Shown piece after piece: positions 41,997 through 51,254 of a stretch of 64,000 nucleotides of DNA. The position numbers and the translations under genes are program-made. The stretch is from Streptomyces sp. cf386. GTDB lineage: Bacteria > Actinomycetota > Actinomycetes > Streptomycetales > Streptomycetaceae. The notes beneath the pieces were generated by a model. That model saw only the letters and a list, made by a program, of their open reading frames with translations, was not told the DNA's origin and did no database searches. The first letter of the stretch is position 1, and the number at the start of each line of letters is the position of its first letter. The DNA lies in NCBI RefSeq assembly GCF_900103585.1, contig NZ_FNHV01000010.1:142607-206606 (forward strand). The letters are read 5' to 3'.

Positions 41997-42509
41997 TCAG
42001 AAGTGCGTGGCGATCCCGAACACCCGCCGCAGCTGAGCCATATCGTGCCGATCGCGGTCGGTCGGCTCGTACCCCTGGTGGAAGTGGACCTGCTGCTCCG
42101 CGGACAGGCACGGGACCGTCGTACCGCCGATGGTGCCCGTCACGAAGCAGGTGGAGGGATAGATGAAGGGGCGTGACGGGTCGAGTGACGCCTGCTGCGC
42201 GGAGCCGTCCTCGGCGAAGACCAGGGGGTGGAGGTCGATCTCCCGTCCGTCCGGGGCCGTGAGCACGAAGCGCACGGGGCGCCAGTTCAGGGTCTCGACG
42301 AAACCCGCTGCGTTCAGGGCCGCCAGCACCGCATCCTCCTGCTCCCGGCGGTGCATCAGGTCCAGGTCGCGGTGGGTGCGGGTCTGCTCGCCGATGAGGG
42401 CGTCGATGCCCCAGCCGCCGCCGATCCAGACGTCGGACTCCGCCTCGTGCAGCAGGGCCAGGACGGTCAGTACATCGTCGGCGGTCATCGGGTGTACCGG
42501 TTTTGACAC
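41997..42509 (-). CDS. nucleotidyltransferase (aminoglycoside/lincosamide adenylyltransferase-like)
   Basis: 170 residues from GTG 42509, behind GAAAGG; ATG 42488 is the alternative. It resembles the small AadB/Lin-type nucleotidyltransferases: VWIGGGWGIDALIGEQTRTHRDLDLMH holds the G-G-W-G and D-x-D pattern of the nucleotidyltransferase fold, and EIDLHPLVF supplies the third acidic residue. Relatives adenylate aminoglycosides or lincosamides, but many chromosomal copies have unknown substrates. It is divergent from a beta-lactamase-fold gene with about 40 bases between starts. Confidence 0.8.
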   Translation of the reverse strand: MSKPVHPMTADDVLTVLALLHEAESDVWIGGGWGIDALIGEQTRTHRDLDLMHRREQEDAVLAALNAAGFVETLNWRPVRFVLTAPDGREIDLHPLVFAEDGSAQQASLDPSRPFIYPSTCFVTGTIGGTTVPCLSAEQQVHFHQGYEPTDRDRHDMAQLRRVFGIATHF

Positions 42510-42548
42510 GCGTACAACCTTTCTTTCGGCCTCGTGAGTCAACAGGGC

Positions 42549-43445
42549 ATGACTCACGGGACATCGCATGAGAAGTCGAAGGACGAGAAGGCGAGAGGCG
42601 TTTCCAGACGTGCCAGAGCGCTCGTCGCCGTCGGCGTGGGTGCGGGCGTCTTCATACCGTCCCTCGCCGCCGCCACCCCCGCCATCGCGGCGACCACCCC
42701 CACCGTCAGCTGCACGTCCGCCAAGGCCGGTCTCGCCGACAAGCTGAAGAAGGACATCACCGCCGCCCTCGCCAACCGCAAGGGCACGATCGCGGTCGGT
42801 CTGTACGACCGGTCCACCAACACCACCTGCACGCTGCGCCCCTCCACGGCCTACGACTCCGCCAGCGTCGTCAAGGTGACCGTGCTGGCCACGCTGCTGT
42901 GGGACGCGAAGAAGACGAACCGGTACCTCACCGACCGCGAGGTCTCCCTCGCCAAGGCCATGATCACCAAGTCGGACAACGACGCGACCAGCAAGCTCTG
43001 GAAGCAGCTCGGGCTGACGAAGATCAAGGGCTTCCTCGCCGCCGCCGGCATGACGCAGACCAAGCCCGGCGCGAACGGTTACTGGGGCCTGACCCAGATC
43101 ACCGTCACCGACGAGCAGAAGCTGCTCAAGCTCATCACGGCCAAGAACGCGGTGCTCAGCGACAACTCCCGCGCCTACATCCTGAAGCTGATGGGGCAGG
43201 TCGTCTCCTCGCAGCGCTGGGGCACGCCCTACGGAGTGCCGTCCGGTGTCTCCGTGGCCGTGAAGAACGGCTGGCTGCAGCGCTCGACCAACGGCTGGCG
43301 CGTGCACAGCATCGGCGCGTTCAAGGGGGGCGGCCACGACTACATGGTCACGGTGCTCACTCATGGCAACAGCACCATGAACTACGGCATTACGACCATT
43401 CAGGGCGTCGCCAAGGTCATCCACAGGGGCCTCGCCGCGAGCTGA
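42549..43445 (+). CDS. secreted beta-lactamase-fold serine hydrolase
   Basis: 298 residues from ATG 42549; a GTG at 42534 is also possible. An N-terminal basic region and hydrophobic stretch (ARALVAVGVGAGVFIPSLAA) indicate export. The class A/PBP fold motifs are SxxK in YDSASVVKVTVLA, SDN in ITKSDNDATSK and KTG-like KNGW. The Glu-containing omega-loop motif ExxLN of true class A beta-lactamases is not seen. A penicillin-binding or peptidase-like role is as likely as resistance. Confidence 0.85.
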   Translation: MTHGTSHEKSKDEKARGVSRRARALVAVGVGAGVFIPSLAAATPAIAATTPTVSCTSAKAGLADKLKKDITAALANRKGTIAVGLYDRSTNTTCTLRPSTAYDSASVVKVTVLATLLWDAKKTNRYLTDREVSLAKAMITKSDNDATSKLWKQLGLTKIKGFLAAAGMTQTKPGANGYWGLTQITVTDEQKLLKLITAKNAVLSDNSRAYILKLMGQVVSSQRWGTPYGVPSGVSVAVKNGWLQRSTNGWRVHSIGAFKGGGHDYMVTVLTHGNSTMNYGITTIQGVAKVIHRGLAAS

Positions 43446-43510
43446 TCACCAAGCCGACCTTTAACGCGGCGGCCTACCCTGCGTCACCCACCCGTCCTAC
43501 GGTGACGCCC

Positions 43511-44554
43511 ATGCGCCTCAGAACCGTACTCGCCACCGCCACCGCGGGCCTGGCGGCGGCCACCTCCCTCACCGCCGCCGGCCCGGCGAACGCCCACGTC
43601 GCCTCCACCGCCAACTCGCCGGGCGCCCACGCCTGTTCGTCCTCCGTCTCCATCGACCGCTTCTCCGACGCGCTCGACAAGACGACGTACGACGGCACCT
43701 TCGTCGGCAACTTCTCCGCGCTGGCCGTCGACCGGGACGGCTCCCTCGCAGCCGTCTCCGACCGTTCCTCGCTGTTCGGCCTGGACGGCAGGACGCTCGC
43801 GCCCGAGGCCGTCGTCCCCCTCGCCGACGAGACCGGCGCCACCCTCGACTCCGAGGGCCTCGTCATCGACCGGGACGGCACCCGGCTGATCTCCTCCGAG
43901 ACCGAGCCCTCCGTACGCCGCTACTCCCGCGACGGCCGGATCCTCGACCGCCTCCCCGTGCCGGACGCCCTGAAGGTCGCCCCGGCCGGTCGTGCCGTCT
44001 CCAACGGCACCTTCGAGGGGCTGACCCTGCTCCCCGGCGGCCGCACCCTGCTCGCGTCGATGGAGTACGCCCTCTCCGGCGACAGCGCGGGCATCGTCCG
44101 CTTCCAGACCTGGCAGCGGGCCAAGGGCGTCGACTTCGAACTCGGCCGCCAGTACGCCTACCGCACCGACACCGGCCTCGGCGTCCCCGAGGTCCAGGCC
44201 ACCCCCGACGGCCGCCTCCTCGTCCTGGAGCGCGGTTTCACCGCGGGCGTCGGCAACACGATCCGCCTCTACCTGGCCGACCCGCGCCGCGCCACGGACA
44301 CCGGCGGTGTCGAGAACCTGACCGGTCAGGACGGCGTACGTCTGATCAAGAAGACCTTCCTCGCGGACATCGCCGCCTGCCCGTCCCTCGGCGCCACCGC
44401 CAAGCAACCCCAGCCGAACCCGCTCCTCGACAACATCGAGGGCATGGCGATCACGGGGTACTCGAAGGGGCGCCTGAAGGTGCTGCTGGTGAGCGACGAC
44501 AACCAGAACGCCGTACAGACGACCCGGTTCTATTACCTGCGAGTACGCATTTGA
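43511..44554 (+). CDS. secreted esterase-like phytase-family protein
   Basis: 347 residues from ATG 43511. Signal peptide MRLRTVLATATAGLAAATSL to GPANAHV. The mature part is the six-bladed propeller-like domain called esterase-like activity of phytase, with DSEGLVIDRDGTRLISSETE, NGTFEGLTLLPGGRTLLASM and the C-terminal NIEGMAITGYSKGRLKVLLV. Relatives act on phosphoesters or lactone-like substrates outside the cell; the true substrate is unknown. It stands alone on its strand between the beta-lactamase-like gene and an exporter. Confidence 0.85.
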   Translation: MRLRTVLATATAGLAAATSLTAAGPANAHVASTANSPGAHACSSSVSIDRFSDALDKTTYDGTFVGNFSALAVDRDGSLAAVSDRSSLFGLDGRTLAPEAVVPLADETGATLDSEGLVIDRDGTRLISSETEPSVRRYSRDGRILDRLPVPDALKVAPAGRAVSNGTFEGLTLLPGGRTLLASMEYALSGDSAGIVRFQTWQRAKGVDFELGRQYAYRTDTGLGVPEVQATPDGRLLVLERGFTAGVGNTIRLYLADPRRATDTGGVENLTGQDGVRLIKKTFLADIAACPSLGATAKQPQPNPLLDNIEGMAITGYSKGRLKVLLVSDDNQNAVQTTRFYYLRVRI

Positions 44555-44670
44555 GCGCACCGCTCCTCGCGCCACCCCTCGCACCCTCCCCGTTTGTTGC
44601 GGCGGGATGAAATCAGACCCCATCCGCGTTGGTGCCTTCCGGTAGATCAGGACGAACGGAGGGCACCCGC

Positions 44671-47600
44671 GTGGCAGCGCAGCAGGGGGAGACGAGGGGC
44701 TGGGCAGGGCGACTGTGGGGCTATGCCTGGCGCTACCGCAAGGACGTGATCCTCGCCCTGGGCTCCTCGCTCGCCGGTATGGCCGTCATGGCGATCGTTC
44801 CGCTGATCACCAAGGTGATCATCGACGACGTGATCGGCGATCACAGCCGGGGTATGGCCCTGTGGGCGGGCCTCCTCATAGCCGCCGCCCTCGCCGTCTA
44901 CGTCCTCACCTACATACGTCGCTACTACGGCGGCCGGCTCGCCCTCGACGTCCAGCACGACCTGCGGACCGAGATGTTCGGGACGATCACCCGGCTCGAC
45001 GGGCGACGGCAGGACGAGCTGTCCACCGGGCAGGTCGTCGGACGCGCCACCAGCGATCTCCAGCTGATCCAGGGCCTGCTCTTCATGCTCCCGATGACCA
45101 TCGGGAACTTCGCGCTCTTCCTGATCTCCCTGGTCGTCATGGCGTGGCTGTCGGTGCCGCTGACGCTGGTGGCCCTCGCGGTCGCCCCCGGCCTGTGGTG
45201 GATCGCCAAGCGCAGCCGCACCAAGCTGCACCCCTCCACCTGGTACGCCCAGGCCCAGGCCGCGGCCGTCGCGGGCGTGGTCGACGGCGCCGTCAGCGGC
45301 GTACGCGTGGTGAAGGGGTTCGGGCAGGAGGAGCAGGAGACCGGGAAGCTGCGGGACGTCAGCCGGCGGCTCTTCGCCGGGCGGCTGCGGACCATCCGGT
45401 TCAATTCCAGGTACACCCCGGCGCTGCAGGCCGTACCCGCCCTCGGTCAGGTCGCCATGCTCGCGCTCGGCGGCTGGCTGGCGGTGCGCGGGCACATCAC
45501 CCTCGGGACGTTCGTCGCGTTCTCCACCTATCTCGCCCAGCTGGTCGGGCCGGTCCGGATGCTCGCCCTGGTGTTGACGGTCGGGCAGCAGGCGCGGGCC
45601 GGTACCGAACGCGTCCTGGAGCTGATCGACACCGAGTCGTCGATCAAGGACGGCACCAAGACGCTGCCCGCCGACGCCCCCGCGACCGTCGAGTTCGACG
45701 ACGTGTCCTTCGGCTACGACGACTCCACCGGGCCCGTCCTCGACGGGCTCAGCTTCGAGATCCGCCCCGGCGAGACCCTCGCCGTCGTCGGCTCCTCCGG
45801 CTCCGGCAAGTCCACCGTCTCCCTCCTCCTCCCGCGCTTCTACGACGTCACCCGCGGCGCGGTGCTCATCGGCGGCCACGACGTCCGCGAGCTGACCTCC
45901 GACTCGCTGCGGGCCGCGATCGGGCTGGTGCCCGAGGATTCGTTCCTCTTCTCGGACACCGTCCGCAGCAACATCGCCTACGGCCGCCCCGACGCGACCG
46001 ACGAGCAGATCGAGGCCGCCGCGCGCGCCGCCCAGGCGGACCGTTTCATCGAAGAGCTGCCCGACGGCTACGACACCAAGGTCGGCGAGCACGGCCTCAC
46101 CCTCTCCGGCGGCCAGCGCCAGCGCGTCGCGCTCGCCCGGGCGATCCTCACCGACCCCCGGCTCCTCGTGCTCGACGACGCGACCTCGGCGGTGGACGCC
46201 CGTGTCGAGCACGAGATCCACGAAGCGCTCCAGCACGTCATGCAGGGCCGGACCACCCTGTTGATCGCCCACCGGCGCTCCACTCTGGGCCTCGCCGACC
46301 GCATCGCCGTCCTCGACGCAGGCCGCCTCGCCGACATCGGTACCCACGAGGAACTCCAGCAGCGCTCCGCCCTCTACCGCCGCCTCCTCACCGACCCCGA
46401 CGAACTCGGCGGCGTCTCGCCCGGCCACACCCAGCCGGCCTGCCCCCGGGAGGACACCTCCGTACGGGACGAACTGGACGCCGAGTTCGACGCCGAGCGT
46501 GGCGTGACGCCCCGTCTGTGGACCGGCGACCGTGAGCGCAAGGACCTCGCCCTCGCGGAGTCACCGGCCACCCCGGAGCTCCTCGCCCAGGTCGAGGCGC
46601 TGCCCCCGGCGGCCGACACGCCCGGCATCGACGAGGCGCGTGCGGTCCGGCCGGAGGAGTCGTACGGCCTGAAACGGCTGCTCCGCGGCTTCGGGCGTCC
46701 CCTGCTGATCAGCCTCGGCCTGGTCGCCGTGGACGCGGGGATGGGGCTGCTGCTGCCCGTCCTGATCCGGCACGGCATCGACTCGGGTGTCACCCAGGCC
46801 GCCCTCGGCGCGGTCTGGGCGGCTTCGCTTCTCGCCCTGCTCGCGGTGACGGTCCAGTGGGTGGCGCAGATCGGGGAGACGCGGATGACCGGGCGCACCG
46901 GCGAACGCGTCCTGTACTCCCTGCGTCTGAAGATCTTCGCCCAGCTCCAGCGGCTCGGGCTCGACTACTACGAGCGGGAGCTGACCGGCCGGATCATGAC
47001 GCGGATGACGACGGACGTCGACGCGCTGTCGACCTTCCTCCAGACGGGTCTGGTCACCGCGTTCGTCTCGGTCGTCACCTTCTTCGGCATCATGGTCGCC
47101 CTGCTGGTGCTCGACCTCGAGCTTGCGCTCCTCGTCTTCGCGACCCTGCCGCCGCTGATCGTCGCCACGTACTTCTTCCGCCGGGCGAGCGTGAAGGCGT
47201 ACGAACTCGCCCGTGAGCGGGTGTCGTTGGTGAACGCCGACCTCCAGGAGTCGGTGTCCGGGCTGCGGATCGTGCAGGCCTTCCGGCGCGAGCGGGACAG
47301 CGGCGCGCGGTTCGCCGAGCGCAGCGACAGCTATCGGCAGGCCCGCATCCGGGGCCAGTGGCTGATCTCCGTCTACTTCCCCTTCGTGCAGTTCCTGTCC
47401 TCGGCGGCCGTGGTGGCGGTGCTGATCGTCGGCGGGGGACGGATCGACGACGCGACGCTGACGGCCGGTGCGCTGGTGGCGTATCTGCTCTACATCGACC
47501 TGTTCTTCGCCCCGGTCCAGCAGCTCTCCCAGGTCTTCGACGGCTACCAGCAGGCCACGGTCTCCCTCGGCCGCATCCAGGAGCTGCTCCGGGAGCCGAC

Positions 47601-48414
47601 CTCGACGAAGGCGGCCGAGGAGCCGCTGGAGGTGCTGTCGCTGCGGGGCGAGGTCGCCTTCGAGGACGTGCACTTCGGGTACGGCTCCACCGACGGAACC
47701 GAGGAGGCACTCGGCGGGATCGACATCCGGATCCCCGCCGGGCAGACGGTCGCGTTCGTCGGCGAGACCGGTGCGGGCAAGTCGACGCTCGTCAAGCTGG
47801 TGGCGCGGTTCTACGACCCGACGGGCGGCCGGGTCACCGTCGACGGCACGGACCTGCGCTCCCTGGACATCACGTCGTACCGCCACCGGCTCGGCGTCGT
47901 CCCGCAGGAGGCCTACCTCTTCCAGGGCACCGTCCGCGACGCCATCGCCTACGGCCGGCCGGAGGCGACGGACGCCGAGGTCGAGGCGGCGGCCCGTGCG
48001 GTGGGCGCCCACGAGATGATCGCCACCCTCGACGGCGGCTACCTCCACGAGGTCGCCGAGCGCGGCCGCAACCTCTCCGCCGGGCAACGCCAGCTGATCG
48101 CGCTGGCCCGCGCCGAGCTGGTCGACCCCGACATCCTGCTCCTCGACGAGGCGACGGCCGCCCTGGACCTGGCCACGGAGGCCCAGGTCAACCAGGCGAC
48201 GGACCGTGTCGCGGGGCGCCGTACGACACTGGTCGTCGCCCACCGCCTGACCACCGCCGCCCGCGCGGACCGGGTCGTGCTGATGGCCCACGGGCGGGTC
48301 GCGGAGGACGGCACGCACGAGGAGTTGGTGGCGCGGGGCGGGCGGTACGCGGAGTTGTGGCGGACCTTCCTCGGGCAGAGTGAGCCGGAGGAGCCGGTGG
48401 GGGCGGCCCGGTAG
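44671..48414 (+). CDS. fused double ABC exporter (TMD-NBD-TMD-NBD)
   Basis: 1247 residues from GTG 44671, with GGAGGG about 9 bases upstream; an in-frame upstream start lacks a site. Two type IV exporter halves are fused, each with six helices and one ATPase. NBD1 has VVGSSGSGKSTVS, LSGGQRQRVALARA and Walker B LLVLDDATSAVDA with Asp where the catalytic Glu should be. NBD2 has VGETGAGKSTLVKL, the variant signature LSAGQRQ and LLLDEATAALDL. This pattern is that of a heteromeric exporter with one degenerate and one active ATP site. The two halves are usually separate genes in relatives. Substrate unknown; a lipid or drug is likely. Confidence 0.92.
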   Translation: MAAQQGETRGWAGRLWGYAWRYRKDVILALGSSLAGMAVMAIVPLITKVIIDDVIGDHSRGMALWAGLLIAAALAVYVLTYIRRYYGGRLALDVQHDLRTEMFGTITRLDGRRQDELSTGQVVGRATSDLQLIQGLLFMLPMTIGNFALFLISLVVMAWLSVPLTLVALAVAPGLWWIAKRSRTKLHPSTWYAQAQAAAVAGVVDGAVSGVRVVKGFGQEEQETGKLRDVSRRLFAGRLRTIRFNSRYTPALQAVPALGQVAMLALGGWLAVRGHITLGTFVAFSTYLAQLVGPVRMLALVLTVGQQARAGTERVLELIDTESSIKDGTKTLPADAPATVEFDDVSFGYDDSTGPVLDGLSFEIRPGETLAVVGSSGSGKSTVSLLLPRFYDVTRGAVLIGGHDVRELTSDSLRAAIGLVPEDSFLFSDTVRSNIAYGRPDATDEQIEAAARAAQADRFIEELPDGYDTKVGEHGLTLSGGQRQRVALARAILTDPRLLVLDDATSAVDARVEHEIHEALQHVMQGRTTLLIAHRRSTLGLADRIAVLDAGRLADIGTHEELQQRSALYRRLLTDPDELGGVSPGHTQPACPREDTSVRDELDAEFDAERGVTPRLWTGDRERKDLALAESPATPELLAQVEALPPAADTPGIDEARAVRPEESYGLKRLLRGFGRPLLISLGLVAVDAGMGLLLPVLIRHGIDSGVTQAALGAVWAASLLALLAVTVQWVAQIGETRMTGRTGERVLYSLRLKIFAQLQRLGLDYYERELTGRIMTRMTTDVDALSTFLQTGLVTAFVSVVTFFGIMVALLVLDLELALLVFATLPPLIVATYFFRRASVKAYELARERVSLVNADLQESVSGLRIVQAFRRERDSGARFAERSDSYRQARIRGQWLISVYFPFVQFLSSAAVVAVLIVGGGRIDDATLTAGALVAYLLYIDLFFAPVQQLSQVFDGYQQATVSLGRIQELLREPTSTKAAEEPLEVLSLRGEVAFEDVHFGYGSTDGTEEALGGIDIRIPAGQTVAFVGETGAGKSTLVKLVARFYDPTGGRVTVDGTDLRSLDITSYRHRLGVVPQEAYLFQGTVRDAIAYGRPEATDAEVEAAARAVGAHEMIATLDGGYLHEVAERGRNLSAGQRQLIALARAELVDPDILLLDEATAALDLATEAQVNQATDRVAGRRTTLVVAHRLTTAARADRVVLMAHGRVAEDGTHEELVARGGRYAELWRTFLGQSEPEEPVGAAR

Positions 48415-48516
48415 GTCCCGCGACGGCGCGTCCGGGAAGGTGGTGCAACCACCCGGCATACGCCGTGCGTCCGTACATCAGTACGCTCATTGCCGGTGTA
48501 CGGGGAGGACAACACA

Positions 48517-48906
48517 GTGGACAGTGGTGCGATACGCCGACGAGTGGCGGTCGGCCTGGCGTTGCTGACCGCGTCCGGAGTGCTCGCGGTCGCGGCCCCG
48601 GCCGAGGCGCAGGCCGCGCCCACGCGGTGCGAGGGACGCAAGGTCAGGACGTACCCGTTCACCACCGGCACCCTCTACGTCTACAAGAAGCGCGGCTACA
48701 TCTGCGCCGTCACCGTCCCCAAGGACCCCGGGCGCCGGCAGAAGATGATGGTCAGCGTGCAGGCGTATCGAGCCAACCCCGTCAAGGACGAGGGCGTGTA
48801 CAGCTACCGGGCCGGTCCGGTCACCGTCCATGCCGGGCACCGCTGTGTGTGGGTGAAGGGCAAGGTGGGGCGGGGGTCGGTGAGCAAGGGCTGGATACTC
48901 TGCTGA
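48517..48906 (+). CDS. small secreted protein
   Basis: 129 residues from GTG 48517, with GGGGAGG 8 bases upstream. Signal sequence VAVGLALLTASGVLAVAAPA then a mature domain of about 85 residues with four Cys positions (PTRCEG, GYICAV, HRCVWV and terminal C), so two disulfides are possible. It looks like a short beta-rich extracellular protein. No family recognised; it stands between the fused exporter and the S37 peptidase. Confidence 0.7.
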   Translation: MDSGAIRRRVAVGLALLTASGVLAVAAPAEAQAAPTRCEGRKVRTYPFTTGTLYVYKKRGYICAVTVPKDPGRRQKMMVSVQAYRANPVKDEGVYSYRAGPVTVHAGHRCVWVKGKVGRGSVSKGWILC

Positions 48907-49014
48907 GCTGCTCTCTCTCCTGTTCCTGAGCTGCTGTTTCTCCATCTCCCCTGGTGTGTAAGGGAGTTACTCCGATACCTTCCGCACGCACATCTGTCTC
49001 ACAGGGGAGGGTGC

Positions 49015-50427
49015 ATGCGCAAGGCGCTCAGATGGCTGCTCGCGTTTACCGTGCTCATAGGCACGGTCAGCACGGCAGGCGCGGCCACCGCCGCCGAGCC
49101 GGAGGCCACCGGCACGACCGACATCAAGGAACAACTGCTCTCCGTACCGGGGATGAGCCTGATCGAGGAGAAGCCGTACCCCGGTTACCGCTTCTTCGTC
49201 CTCAACTTCACCCAGCCGGTCGACCACCGGTACCCGTCCAAGGGCACGTTCCAGCAGCGGATCACCGTGCTGCACAAGGACGTCAGCCGGCCGACGGTCT
49301 TCTACACCGGCGGCTACAGCGTCTCCACGACGCCGAGCCGCCGTGAGCCGACGCAGATCGTCGACGGCAACCAGATCTCCATGGAGTATCGCTTCTTCAC
49401 ACCGTCCCGGCCCCAACCGGCCGACTGGACCAAGCTGGACATCTGGCAGGCGGCGACCGACCAGCACCGCATCTACCAGGCTCTGCAGCAGGTCTACGAC
49501 AAGAAGTGGATCTCCACGGGCGGCTCGAAGGGCGGCATGACCGCCACGTACTACGAGCGTTTCTACCCCCGTGACATGGCCGGCGTCGTCGCCTACGTCG
49601 CCCCCAACGACGTCGTGAACGACGAGGACGCGGCATACGACCGCTTCTTCGCCGAGGTCGGCACCAAGGAGTGCCGGGACCGGCTGAACGCGGTGCAGCG
49701 GGAGGCGTTGGTGCGCCGGGAGCCGCTGAAGAAGCGGTACGCGGACTACGCGGCGGAGCACGGCTACACCTTCGGCACGGTCGGCAGCCTGGACAAGGCC
49801 TACGAGGCGGTCGTCCTGGACTACGTCTGGGGCTTCTGGCAGTACAGCCTGGTGTCCGACTGCGACTCGATCCCGGCGGACGCGCCGCACGCCACCGACG
49901 AGGAGATCTGGAACTCCGTCGACTCGATCACGGGGTTCGCCTCCTACACGGACCAGGGCCTGGAGCCGTACACGCCGTACTACTACCAGGCGGCCACCCA
50001 GCTCGGTGCGGCGACGATCCGCTTCCCGCACATCGAGAAGAAGTACATCCGCTACGGCTACCAGCCGCCGCAGAACTTCATCCCGAGCGACATCCCGACC
50101 AGGTTCCAGCCGTGGGCCATGCGTGACGTGGACACCTGGGTGCGGCACAACGCCCGGCACATGCTCTTCGTCTACGGCGAGAACGACCCGTGGGGCGCGG
50201 AGCGGTTCCGGGTCGGCGCGGGCGCGAGGGACTCCTACGTCCTCACGGCGCCGGGGGCCAACCACGGTGCGCGGGTCGCGGGCCTGGTGGACACGGAGCG
50301 GACCCTGGCCACGGCTCGCATCCTGGAGTGGGCGGGCGTGGCGTCGGCAGCGGACGGGGCGAAGCCGCTGGCCAAGTTCGACGCGAAGCTGGACCGGGCC
50401 GAGGTGGAGCAGCAACTGCGCCCGTGA
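49015..50427 (+). CDS. secreted S37-family (tripeptidyl) aminopeptidase
   Basis: 470 residues. Signal MRKALRWLLAFTVLIGTVST then TAGAATAAEPEA. The peptidase domain has the nucleophile Ser in WISTGGSKGGMTATYYERF, with Asp in VYGENDPWGAERF and His in TAPGANHGARVAG completing the triad. S37 enzymes of Streptomyces are prolyl tri/tetrapeptidyl aminopeptidases that trim exported proteins and peptides outside the cell. Its length fits the family. Confidence 0.93.
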   Translation: MRKALRWLLAFTVLIGTVSTAGAATAAEPEATGTTDIKEQLLSVPGMSLIEEKPYPGYRFFVLNFTQPVDHRYPSKGTFQQRITVLHKDVSRPTVFYTGGYSVSTTPSRREPTQIVDGNQISMEYRFFTPSRPQPADWTKLDIWQAATDQHRIYQALQQVYDKKWISTGGSKGGMTATYYERFYPRDMAGVVAYVAPNDVVNDEDAAYDRFFAEVGTKECRDRLNAVQREALVRREPLKKRYADYAAEHGYTFGTVGSLDKAYEAVVLDYVWGFWQYSLVSDCDSIPADAPHATDEEIWNSVDSITGFASYTDQGLEPYTPYYYQAATQLGAATIRFPHIEKKYIRYGYQPPQNFIPSDIPTRFQPWAMRDVDTWVRHNARHMLFVYGENDPWGAERFRVGAGARDSYVLTAPGANHGARVAGLVDTERTLATARILEWAGVASAADGAKPLAKFDAKLDRAEVEQQLRP

Positions 50428-50438
50428 GGCAGGGCGGC

Positions 50439-51113
50439 TCACACCGGCCGCGCACACCCCACCGGCTTCTCGCCGCCCAGTTGGACGTACAGGGCCGTCG
50501 ACAGCGGGCACTTCGCTCGCTTGTCGACGGCCTTCGTCACCTTGTACTGCGGCTTGCGTTCGGCCTTGCCGTCGCAGGAAGTCTCGCGGACCTGGCCGTC
50601 GCCGGAGCTGTAGACGCAGTCGCCGACGATCGTGCGGGGGCCGCCTCCGCCGCCGGGGTCGCCGGGGTGGGGGGAGGCGAGGTTGCGCATGCAGGCGTAG
50701 CCCTGGGGGATCGCGCCGTCGCCGTCCTCGTCGGAGGTGCGGCTCTGTTCGCTGATGTGCAGGACGAAGTCGGTGGTTCCGGGGCAGAGCGGTCCGTCAG
50801 CCACCCTGCCGTCGTGCCGGGCCACGACCCGGGCCGCCGCCCGCTCGCTGGTGCAGGAGACTTCGGTGAAGCTCGTCGTGCCGAAGGAACTGCACTCGTC
50901 GACGCCGAGGAACACCGCGCCGTATCCGGCGGGCCGGGTCGGCGTCACCTGCCGCCCGTTCCCGGTTCCGGTCCCGGTCGGGGTCGCGGTTGCGCTCTCC
51001 CCGAGTCGGCCGTCCTCCTCCGCCGCCCCCGACGGGCTCTGGCACCCCGTCAGCAACGCGGCGAGCAGCGCCAGCACCGCGCAGGCCACCCCCGCCACAC
51101 TTCTCTCGCGCAT
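50439..51113 (-). CDS. lipoprotein with Cys-rich domain
   Basis: 224 residues. Lipobox LLTGC near residue 24 (VLALLAALLTGCQSPS), then a Thr/Gly spacer and a C-terminal domain with several cysteines (DECSSF, EVSCTS, PLCPG, YACMRN, GDCVYS, TSCDG, AKCPLS, GCARP). It resembles the actinobacterial LppU-type small lipoproteins. Anchored outside the membrane, function unknown. It is convergent with the peptidase gene, ending 11 bases from its stop. Confidence 0.8.
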   Translation of the reverse strand: MRERSVAGVACAVLALLAALLTGCQSPSGAAEEDGRLGESATATPTGTGTGNGRQVTPTRPAGYGAVFLGVDECSSFGTTSFTEVSCTSERAAARVVARHDGRVADGPLCPGTTDFVLHISEQSRTSDEDGDGAIPQGYACMRNLASPHPGDPGGGGGPRTIVGDCVYSSGDGQVRETSCDGKAERKPQYKVTKAVDKRAKCPLSTALYVQLGGEKPVGCARPV

Positions 51114-51254
51114 CGCACTCCCCCCGACTACCCCCGTCCAGCGTGGCCCGTCGCGGAGGGCGCACGCCAGACGTGTGGGGTCCTTTGCGTCGGTTGGGGG
51201 TGAGTGCGCCCGTTGTGCGGCGTACGGGCTCTACGTCCAAAGTGCTACGGCGTG

